19,504 nt of DNA from assembly GCA_023269365.1 (NCBI GenBank), contig JAHFTN010000002.1, positions 10,893 through 30,396 of the forward strand, given 5' to 3'. This DNA is from Chlamydiota bacterium. Its GTDB lineage: Bacteria; Chlamydiota; Chlamydiia; Chlamydiales; Rhabdochlamydiaceae. The notes below the pieces were generated by a model. It saw only the letters and a program-made list of their open reading frames with translations, ran no database searches and was not told the DNA's origin. This document shows positions 1 to 5,612 of this stretch, piece by piece; position 1 is the stretch's first letter; each line of letters begins with the position of its first letter. The position numbers were made by a program, and so were the translations under genes.

Positions 1-1
1 C

Positions 2-1156
2 TTCCTTTCTGGCTGTCCTGGAACGGGGAAAACTTTTACAGCCGCGCACCTTGTAAAAATGTGCCCTCACAATTTTAGAATCATCCTCACAGCTCCCACG
101 GGGAAAGCGGCATTCCATTTAGAGGCGAATTTAAAAAGAGCCGTTCCAGAAGCTCTTAATATACAAACAGCAACGCTTCATGCCCTGTTAAAGCTGGGAA
201 CTTACCAAGAAGAAGAGCCCTTCTCACTTCCTGCCGACCTCATTTTAGTAGACGAATGCTCGATGATCGATGCGAAAGTCTTTGCCCGTCTGTTAGCCTC
301 TATTGCCACAGGGACGCGTCTTGTTCTCATCGGAGATTTCCATCAATTGCCTCCCGTGGAAGCAGGGAGCCTCTTTGCCGACCTTGTAGAGGCAAACCTC
401 TACCCCACAACACAGCTGACCCTTTCGTTGCGCTCCTCTTGTCAGGGCCTTCTCTCTTTTGCAGAGGCGATAAGAAAAGCAGATGTGGAGGCGGCCCTTT
501 CCCTCCTTCATTCCAACCCCGATGTCGAATGGATAGAGACGCCTCCGCAACTCTTTTCCTACCTGTGGCAGCGATTTGGGAGCCGATTTGTAGCCACCTT
601 TTCAGAAAAGCCCCCGCTAGAAAATCTCATGGATTTCCTCAAAGGATTTACCCTCCTCTCCTGTCTTCGCCAAGGACCCTGCGGTGTCGATGCTCTCAAC
701 GCCTATTTTTTCAACGAAGTCTCCTCTCGCGCTAAAGAGGCCTCCTGGATGGCAATCCCCCTCATGATTACGGGCAACGACTACGACCTCGAGCTTTATA
801 ATGGAGACCTTGGGGTGTTGCTATGCAAAACGAGATCGCGCCCCCTGACAAGGGAATTTTCCCAAGAAGATAGAGTGGTATTTTACACTCCACATGGAGA
901 AATTCGCACTTTTGCCGCTCTAAGCCTCACCTCTTTTTCCTTGAGCTACTGCCTTTCTGTGCACAAGAGCCAGGGAAGCCAGTATGAAGAGGTGCTCATC
1001 ATTGCGCCAGAAGGAGCAGAGATCTTTGGAAGGGAGGTTCTTTACACAGCAGTAACGAGGGCTAAGAAAAAAGCCTTCCTCGTCACCACAGAAGAGCTCT
1101 TGCGCAAAATCCTCCTAAAAAGTTCACGCAAACTCTCTGGCTTTACGAGGGGGTAA
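2..1156 (+). CDS. recD: RecD-like DNA helicase, 3' portion (5' end outside window)
   Basis: This is the C-terminal part of a superfamily 1 helicase of the RecD type, the 5'-3' motor of exonuclease V (RecBCD). The frame is open from base 2, upstream of the first ATG at 59, and encodes a Walker A box GCPGTGKT (bases 11-34), so the gene begins outside the window. Next come a Walker B-type motif LILVDECSMID, a motif III-like LVLIGDFHQLPPVEAGS, and the C-terminal RecD signature SVHKSQGSQYEEV followed by LYTAVTRAKKKAFLV. About 384 codons are present; with the missing N-terminal domain the protein would approach the usual 500-600 residues. No terminator is evident before the toxin-antitoxin pair. 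Chlamydiae often carry two recD-like genes, and which paralogue this is cannot be told here. Confidence 0.9.
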   Translation, partial: FLSGCPGTGKTFTAAHLVKMCPHNFRIILTAPTGKAAFHLEANLKRAVPEALNIQTATLHALLKLGTYQEEEPFSLPADLILVDECSMIDAKVFARLLASIATGTRLVLIGDFHQLPPVEAGSLFADLVEANLYPTTQLTLSLRSSCQGLLSFAEAIRKADVEAALSLLHSNPDVEWIETPPQLFSYLWQRFGSRFVATFSEKPPLENLMDFLKGFTLLSCLRQGPCGVDALNAYFFNEVSSRAKEASWMAIPLMITGNDYDLELYNGDLGVLLCKTRSRPLTREFSQEDRVVFYTPHGEIRTFAALSLTSFSLSYCLSVHKSQGSQYEEVLIIAPEGAEIFGREVLYTAVTRAKKKAFLVTTEELLRKILLKSSRKLSGFTRG

Positions 1157-1302
1157 GCTGTTTTCATCTGCAGTCAATCAAATTTTTAATCGCTCCCTCG
1201 GCCGGGTAGAAATTTCAGTTTTTTGTGTAATTTGTAGTGTGAAAAAATCAAGATCTAAAGTTATTATTTCACATCGAGCAAGCTGTATTTAGAAAAAAAT
1301 GT

Positions 1303-1312
1303 TTGCATGCAA
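1303..1312. promoter_or_regulatory. Perfect 10-bp palindrome, possible antitoxin operator
   Basis: TTGCATGCAA is a perfect palindrome lying 31 bp before the toxin start, in an AT-rich 187-bp intergenic stretch (1157-1343) that otherwise shows no gene. A -10-like AATAAT sits at 1327-1332. HTH antitoxins of this kind usually repress their own operon through short palindromes, so an operator role is reasonable but inferred. A palindrome this short can also occur by chance. Confidence 0.3.
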
Positions 1313-1343
1313 TATACCTGAACGGGAATAATGGGGTAAAAAG

Positions 1344-1715
1344 ATGAAGCTTCCTATAAAGAAAGTAGTGTGGGTAAGTTCTAGTTATAAAGACTTTATG
1401 GAATTCCCTCTTCTTGTTCGTAGTGCAGTGGGATATGCTTTATATTATGCGCAGCAAGGCACCAGGCATGAGCATGCCAAAGTATTAAGTGGAATGGGGG
1501 GTGCAGGAGTTGTTGAAATTCGAGAAAATGCTCCCGGAGGGGCATATAGAGTTATATATACTGTGGAAATGGAGGAGATCGTGTTCGTTCTTCATTCTTT
1601 TCAGAAAAAATCAAAATCGGGTAGAGCAACGCCAAAACAGGAGCTTGAATTGCTTAAGGTTCGCATCAAAGAAGCAAAGATCCTCTACAAGAAGATGCAA
1701 CAAGGAAAGAAATAA
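1344..1715 (+). CDS. RelE/HigB-type toxin (phage Gp49-like family)
   Basis: A 123-residue protein of the Gp49-like/HigB branch of the RelE superfamily (PF05973, COG4679 type), ribosome-dependent mRNA interferases. Family signatures visible are VVEIRENAPGGAYRVIYT (residues 56-73), FVLHSFQKKSKSGRATP (81-97) and a closing LLKVRIKEA helix. The basic residues R60, R69, K88, K89 and K91 are in the positions expected of the RNA-contacting surface. GGGG at 1333-1336 serves as ribosome binding site. The toxin comes first and its stop overlaps the antitoxin start by one base (TAATG), the gene order normal for HigBA. The reading frame is intact with no missing core block, so an active toxin is likely but not shown. 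The region looks AT-richer than its neighbours, which fits acquisition by transfer. Confidence 0.85.
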   Translation: MKLPIKKVVWVSSSYKDFMEFPLLVRSAVGYALYYAQQGTRHEHAKVLSGMGGAGVVEIRENAPGGAYRVIYTVEMEEIVFVLHSFQKKSKSGRATPKQELELLKVRIKEAKILYKKMQQGKK

Positions 1716-2098
1716 TGAAACTCAAAAGACTTAAAAAGAAGCATCTTGAAGGGATCGAGTACCGGGAGGGGTCTGAGAATATATTTGCAGATATTGGGAT
1801 TTTGAATCCTGAAGAAGCGATGGCAAAAGCAGAAATTGCCATGAAGATACACGACACCATCAAGAAAAAGAAATTAACTCAGGCAAAAGCTGCAAAAATC
1901 CTCAAAATCAGCCAGCCCAAAGTCTCCTTATTGCTTCGAGGCTATCTTACAGATTTTTCATTGGAAAGACTTTTGCGCTTTCTGAATGATTTAGGACAAG
2001 ATGTTTGCATTTCAATCACTCCAGCTTCCCGCGGGCATGGCAGCACATGGGTTTCAGACGCCTCTTCAAGCAAAAGAAGAGCCGTTTTGGGCAGATGA
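1715..2098 (+). CDS. XRE-family HTH antitoxin partner
   Basis: A 127-residue helix-turn-helix protein of the HTH_37/COG5606 antitoxin type, which neutralises the upstream toxin and usually represses the operon. The N-terminal segment (residues 1-30) is basic with GSENIFADIGI. It is followed by the conserved NPEEAMAKAEIAMKIHDTI helix, then the HTH LTQAKAAKILKISQPKVSLLLRG (about 54-76, the recognition helix being SQPKVSLLLRG), then the FSLERLLRFLNDLGQDVCI dimerisation tail. The start overlaps the toxin stop by one base, with a good Shine-Dalgarno AAGGAAAG at 1702-1709. About 20 residues after residue 107 extend beyond the usual family end and look unstructured (Ser/Gly/Lys-rich). The gene ends five bases before the stop of the convergent gene, so the pair is tightly packed. 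Confidence 0.85.
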   Translation: MKLKRLKKKHLEGIEYREGSENIFADIGILNPEEAMAKAEIAMKIHDTIKKKKLTQAKAAKILKISQPKVSLLLRGYLTDFSLERLLRFLNDLGQDVCISITPASRGHGSTWVSDASSSKRRAVLGR

Positions 2099-2101
2099 AA
2101 C

Positions 2102-2128
2102 ATTCACCCCTGCGTGAAGGCGGTGAAT
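2102..2128. terminator. Possible hairpin between convergent genes
   Basis: ATTCACC (2102-2108) pairs with GGTGAAT (2122-2128), with two more C-G pairs possible across a bulge. The hairpin straddles the end of the antitoxin operon and the last codons of the minus-strand gene. T-tracts are poor on both sides (ATTTGG on plus, GTTTC on minus), so termination efficiency is doubtful. Confidence 0.3.
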
Positions 2129-2568
2129 TTGGCGAGGAGCCCTCTTGCGAAATAGAAGTAGAGGAAGACCCCGATGGTGACGAGGGCTTGTAGGCAGCTT
2201 TTGTAGGGGGCTTGCTTTTCTAGGCTAGAGAGGGAGGGGTTCCTTCCCATGACCCACGCCTCCTCTAGTTTTTTTTCGAGAGAGTCTTTGTGGAGCTCTG
2301 CGATATAGCGGTTGGGAAAAGTTTTGTCCTTTAGTAAAGTTTTTCCTTTATAGGGAATTTCGTTGACCTCGTAAGAGTAGTGGGCTTCAACCGCAAAGCG
2401 AGAAGAGGAGAGCTCTTTCACGCTGAGCTCTGAGACGAGGGCGGGGATTTGTACATTTAAATTTATAAATTTCCATAAATCGGCAAGGGCGATTCCTAAA
2501 AATGCTAAGGCGACCCCTCCGGAAACGATCATGAGTACAATCCACAAGCGACAGAGTTTTTGTAGCAT
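2104..2568 (-). CDS. Small two-TM membrane protein, DUF3592-like
   Basis: A 154-residue protein of unknown function. It has a hydrophobic helix at residues 8-30, a mostly beta-like soluble loop, and a second hydrophobic helix at about 125-145. The loop carries AHYSYEVNEIPYKGKTLL, which resembles the repeated Y-x-V-x-G-x-x-Y-x-G pattern of DUF3592 proteins; this family match is by eye only. AAGG lies six bases before the ATG. The gene diverges from rpsT and converges on the toxin-antitoxin operon. Topology suggests the loop is periplasmic or external, but no functional role can be read from the sequence. Confidence 0.7.
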   Translation of the reverse strand: MLQKLCRLWIVLMIVSGGVALAFLGIALADLWKFINLNVQIPALVSELSVKELSSSRFAVEAHYSYEVNEIPYKGKTLLKDKTFPNRYIAELHKDSLEKKLEEAWVMGRNPSLSSLEKQAPYKSCLQALVTIGVFLYFYFARGLLAKFTAFTQG

Positions 2569-2593
2569 GACGACCTTATAAAAAAATTGGGTT

Positions 2594-2622
2594 TTGACGA
2601 ATTATGTCAAGCGCTGTATATT
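2594..2622 (+). promoter_or_regulatory. Sigma-66/70 promoter of rpsT
   Basis: TTGACG (2594-2599), a 17-base spacer, then TATATT (2617-2622): five of six consensus bases at each element. The predicted start near 2629 leaves a leader of about 75 bases before rpsT, long enough for the translational autocontrol known for S20 in other bacteria. No specific structure was identified. Confidence 0.75.
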
Positions 2623-2703
2623 ATTTTCCATCTCAAAGTAAGATATCTATCCACTAAGGAATGTGTGTAGTATTTCTTTTACACTTAAGGAAAAGATTCA
2701 TAT

Positions 2704-2997
2704 ATGGCAGAAGAGAAAAAAGAAAAAGGTAAAGTGAAAAAACCTACCGCTCAGAAAAGAGATGAGCAGAGCCAGCAGCGCAATTTGCGCAATCGCTCTT
2801 TTAAATCCAAAGTGACAACAGCGATGCGCTCTCTTGAAGAGACGTTATCCAAAAAAGATGTCGCAGCAGTAAAAGCTCAGCTGAGCGCTGTGTATAGCTT
2901 GATGGATAAAGGGGTCAAGAAAGGGGTTTATAAAATGAATAAAGCTGGGCGTGTCAAGTCTCGCTTGCATGCAAAAGCAGCTCAACTCTCCGTCTAA
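2704..2997 (+). CDS. rpsT: 30S ribosomal protein S20
   Basis: A 97-residue, strongly basic protein of the bS20 family, which binds 16S rRNA in the body of the small subunit during early assembly. Family features are the Lys-rich N-terminus ending in KKPTAQKR, the helix QQRNLRNRSFKSKVTTAMR (about residues 25-43), and the C-terminal GVYKMNKAGRVKSRLHAKA (about 75-93), matching the usual xKNxAARxKSRL block. The length is slightly above the typical 87-90 because the N-terminus is longer, as I recall for chlamydial S20. AAGGA at 2687-2691 is about 12 bases from the ATG. The gene has its own promoter and a strong terminator and appears monocistronic. Confidence 0.96.
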   Translation: MAEEKKEKGKVKKPTAQKRDEQSQQRNLRNRSFKSKVTTAMRSLEETLSKKDVAAVKAQLSAVYSLMDKGVKKGVYKMNKAGRVKSRLHAKAAQLSV

Positions 2998-3000
2998 TTT

Positions 3001-3026
3001 AAATGGCATGGGAAACTGTGCCATTT
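3001..3026. terminator. Terminator after rpsT, probably bidirectional
   Basis: AAATGGCA (3001-3008) and TGCCATTT (3019-3026) form a perfect 8-bp stem around a 10-base loop, just past the rpsT stop and just before the end of the convergent gene. A short T-rich run follows on the plus strand (CTTAACTTTT) and TTTAAATT follows on the minus strand, so it could serve both genes. Confidence 0.7.
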
Positions 3027-3027
3027 C

Positions 3028-3885
3028 TTAACTTTTCAAGAACCAGTGCAATAGTCCTGTGTACGCTTTAAAGAGCAAAACGCGTAGGGGAAGTCGTTTG
3101 TCTTTTTGTGGCGGTGCATTTAATGGGTAAGAGAGGGTGCCCCCTTTGAGGAGCCGCTCGAGAAGGTCCCCTTTGCAATAGTATTTCCACTGTGCAGCTC
3201 TTTGTAAAAGAGGTTCGGGAAGGGTAGAGCTAGGCGGAATTGCAAAAAACTGAGAGAGAGTAACTGGTAATTTGGGGCCTTTAACCAGGCGGCGGTGGCC
3301 TTGAATCAGCTCGAATTGGTCGTAAAAGATCCCGATCCCTATTTTATTGATGTTGGTGAAGTAGCTGCCGTGATGGCGCAAAAAATGCTCTGCTGCTGTG
3401 AGGTTTTTTTTATTAAACCGCCTGTCGTGCAAGATCCAGAGAAGCGAGTAGCCCGCTTTTTCGTAGTCGAGACACCGCTCCTTGGCTTCTTGCAAAGAGA
3501 GGGGGGAGCACTGGATCTCAAAAATCCTTTTTCTTTCGTGCCAAGCGATGTCGGCAATCCGGTTAATCGAGGGAAATGGGGCCTCCATCTCTGCTTCTTG
3601 AGGTCCGATAAGTTGAAGGAGGTGGAGCTGGGCTCGGATGTGCTCTTCACTCTTTTGGTGCTGGCGGCAGGTGGAAGAGGCCTTGAGGTGGTAGAAATGG
3701 GGTTGTCTTAGCGGCCCTTCTCTCATCTTAAGGGGAGCGCCACATTCGGGACATCGGTAGGTTTCTTTTTTGTCTGCTTGAGTGGCGATGATGGGGCGCG
3801 TTTGGTCAAGGGCGTAGAGCTGCATAATTGGGTGTCTCTTAAATTCAGGATCTGGTATAGAGTAATGGCTACTTGGAATTTGCAT
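3028..3885 (-). CDS. CoiA-like competence/nuclease protein
   Basis: A 285-residue protein resembling the CoiA competence family (PF06054), cytoplasmic proteins with a restriction-endonuclease-like fold linked to processing of incoming DNA in Gram-positive bacteria. Seen are a zinc-ribbon-like CPECGAPL (C45, C48) with PHFYH (63-66) and C73; a SEEH motif at 79-82; and a nuclease-like core RIADIAW (109-115), then RIFEIQCSPLSLQEAKERC (120-138), with D112, E123 and Q125 matching the D..ExQ catalytic pattern, then GYSLLWIL. The start is uncertain. ATG at 3885 has no ribosome site, while ATG at 3825 (residue 21, MQLYALDQ) aligns better with typical family N-termini and has a weak AAGAGA upstream. 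The function in chlamydiae is unknown. Confidence 0.75.
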   Translation of the reverse strand: MQIPSSHYSIPDPEFKRHPIMQLYALDQTRPIIATQADKKETYRCPECGAPLKMREGPLRQPHFYHLKASSTCRQHQKSEEHIRAQLHLLQLIGPQEAEMEAPFPSINRIADIAWHERKRIFEIQCSPLSLQEAKERCLDYEKAGYSLLWILHDRRFNKKNLTAAEHFLRHHGSYFTNINKIGIGIFYDQFELIQGHRRLVKGPKLPVTLSQFFAIPPSSTLPEPLLQRAAQWKYYCKGDLLERLLKGGTLSYPLNAPPQKDKRLPLRVLLFKAYTGLLHWFLKS

Positions 3886-3886
3886 C

Positions 3887-3924
3887 TAGAGGGAATTGCA
3901 AAGCGAGTTTTGCAACTCTCTCTA
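3887..3924. repeat. Short palindromic repeat, copy A
   Basis: A 38-bp inverted repeat with a 16-pair stem, one mismatch and one G-T pair around a 6-base loop. TTGCAAA at 3896-3902 pairs with TTTGCAA at 3909-3915. It fills most of the 57-bp gap between the divergent CoiA-like gene and rpoD. Both ends match the ends of the longer element at 10174-10274. A -10-like TATTAT at 3927-3932, just beyond it, might belong to the rpoD promoter, but no good -35 accompanies it. Confidence 0.7.
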
Positions 3925-3942
3925 ATTATTATTTAGGTTGTC

Positions 3943-5607
3943 ATGGCAAAATCTTCTCCGAATCCCGTGTTTTCTCAACAGTATCAGCAGAAAGTGGAAG
4001 AGCTTGTAGCTATTGCAAAAGAGCAAGGCTACATCACCTATGAGGAGATTAACGAAGTTCTGCCCATGACGGTTGACTCCGCTGAGCAGATCGACCAGGT
4101 GCTCATCTTTTTAAATGGGATGGACATCCAGATTCTCAACCAGTCTGAGGTGGAGAAGCAAAAGGAGCGCAAGAAAGAAGCCAAAGAGTTGGAGGGGCTG
4201 GCCAAGAAACCGGAGGGGACCTCTGATGACCCTGTGCGCATGTACCTCAAAGAAATGGGCTCGGTGCCTCTTTTGACGCGAGAAGAAGAGGTGGAGATTT
4301 CTAAGCGGATAGAAAAAGCGCAAATCCAGATCGAAAAAATCATTATGCGCTTTCGCTACTCGATCCGCGAGACGATCTCGATTGCCAACTACCTTACGAC
4401 GAGCAAAGAGCGTTTCGATAAGATCATCGCAGAAAAGGAAGTGCCCGACAAAAACCTCTACTTCTCTCTTCTGCCTAAGCTATGTCAACTTTTGCGCCAA
4501 GAAGATCATCTGCTGCAGAAATATCTCTTTGATTTTTTCCATACGGAGATGAAGAAGACAGATCGGGTAAAACTCTCCGAAGAGATTGAAAAATGTCGAA
4601 TTCGGACCCAGTCTTATTTGCGGCGGATGCACTGCAGACACAATATCATCGAAGATTTTGGTGAGGTGATCTTAGCGTCGTATGACCGGTTTTTGATTCT
4701 TGAAAAAGAGATTCAAGAGTTGATCCCGCGCGCAGAGAAGAATAAATTTGCCGCAGGAAAATTATCTGCCGTCAGAAGGAAACTTGCAAAAAGGGAACTC
4801 GCTGCCGGGCGCTCTTTAGATGAGTTTAAAAAAGATGTGCGTATGTTGCAGCGCTGGATGGATAAGAGCCAAGAGGCCAAGCGCGAGATGGTGGAATCGA
4901 ACCTGCGCCTTGTGATCTCTATTGCTAAAAAATACACAAACCGGGGCCTCTCTTTCCTAGATTTGATTCAAGAGGGGAACATGGGCCTGATGAAGGCGGT
5001 GGAGAAATTCGAATACAGAAGAGGCTATAAATTTTCGACCTATGCGACCTGGTGGATCCGCCAGGCGGTGACGCGTGCCATTGCAGACCAAGCGCGCACG
5101 ATCCGTATCCCTGTGCATATGATCGAGACGATCAACAAGGTCTTGCGAGGCGCGAAGAAGTTGATGATGGAGACGGGGAGAGAGCCAACACCAGAAGAGT
5201 TGGCAAGTGAGCTTGGCCTCACACCCGAGCGGGTGCGTGAGATCTATAAGATCGCGCAACACCCGATCTCGCTGCAAGCAGAAGTAGGCGATGGAGGAGA
5301 GAGTCAATTTGGAGATTTTTTAGAAGATACGGGGATCGAGTCTCCAGCAGAGGCTACAGGTTACGCTATTTTAAAAGATAAAATGGGAGAGGTGCTCTCC
5401 ACGCTTACCGATAGAGAGCGCACCGTCCTTATCGAGCGTTTTGGGCTGTTAGATGGGAAGCCAAAGACTTTAGAAGAGGTAGGCGTGCGCTTTAAGGTCA
5501 CAAGAGAGCGGGTGAGGCAGATCGAAGCAAAAGCGCTTCGCAAGATGCGTCACCCCACGCGCGCAAAACAACTCCAAGCCTTTCTCGACCTTCTCGAAGA
5601 GGAATAA
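3943..5607 (+). CDS. rpoD: RNA polymerase primary sigma factor (chlamydial sigma-66)
   Basis: The 554-residue housekeeping sigma factor, directing RNA polymerase to -35/-10 promoters. Region 1.1 occupies about residues 15-70. Region 1.2 starts at DDPVRMYLKEMG (95-106). A charged non-conserved region spans about 130-290. Regions 2.1-2.4 run about 310-390, with NLRLVISIAKKY, LDLIQEGNMGLMKAVEKF and the promoter-melting and -10 recognition segment FSTYATWWIRQAVTRAI (364-380). Region 3 follows, and region 4.2 has the -35-reading HTH TLEEVGVRFKVTRERVRQIE (509-528). The sequence is very close to sigma-66 of Chlamydia as I remember it, and is the main basis for the phylum call. The C-terminus ends at LDLLEEE, a little shorter than in Chlamydia. 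A weak AGG precedes the ATG. Only five bases separate it from the helicase gene, suggesting one transcript. Confidence 0.97.
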   Translation: MAKSSPNPVFSQQYQQKVEELVAIAKEQGYITYEEINEVLPMTVDSAEQIDQVLIFLNGMDIQILNQSEVEKQKERKKEAKELEGLAKKPEGTSDDPVRMYLKEMGSVPLLTREEEVEISKRIEKAQIQIEKIIMRFRYSIRETISIANYLTTSKERFDKIIAEKEVPDKNLYFSLLPKLCQLLRQEDHLLQKYLFDFFHTEMKKTDRVKLSEEIEKCRIRTQSYLRRMHCRHNIIEDFGEVILASYDRFLILEKEIQELIPRAEKNKFAAGKLSAVRRKLAKRELAAGRSLDEFKKDVRMLQRWMDKSQEAKREMVESNLRLVISIAKKYTNRGLSFLDLIQEGNMGLMKAVEKFEYRRGYKFSTYATWWIRQAVTRAIADQARTIRIPVHMIETINKVLRGAKKLMMETGREPTPEELASELGLTPERVREIYKIAQHPISLQAEVGDGGESQFGDFLEDTGIESPAEATGYAILKDKMGEVLSTLTDRERTVLIERFGLLDGKPKTLEEVGVRFKVTRERVRQIEAKALRKMRHPTRAKQLQAFLDLLEEE

Positions 5608-5612
5608 ATTCC

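Noticed and set aside
1303..1332. TTGCAT-18-AATAAT as the promoter of the toxin-antitoxin operon
   Set aside because: The -35 matches only three of six bases and the start would fall about five bases before the ATG; I kept only the palindrome as a candidate operator.
2005..2193. 62-codon ORF across the antitoxin end
   Set aside because: It overlaps the antitoxin in another frame and runs into the convergent gene; no ribosome site and low-complexity acidic tail.
2661..2732. Short upstream ORF from ATG 2661 overlapping the rpsT start
   Set aside because: AAGGA directly abuts the ATG, too close for ribosome binding, and the frame ends after about 23 codons of low-complexity sequence.
3231..3262. 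Sequence GGAATTGCAAAAAACTGAGAGAGAG resembling the ends of the palindromic repeat
   Set aside because: It lies inside the CoiA-like coding frame, lacks a second arm, and only part of each end matches; chance similarity is likely.
3295..3711. 138-codon plus-strand ORF opposite the CoiA-like gene
   Set aside because: The opposite strand carries the recognisable CoiA motifs, and the plus frame has no ribosome site, promoter or family resemblance.
4957..5307. 116-codon minus-strand ORF within rpoD
   Set aside because: It is the antisense shadow of the conserved sigma regions 2-4, which are constrained in the plus frame.
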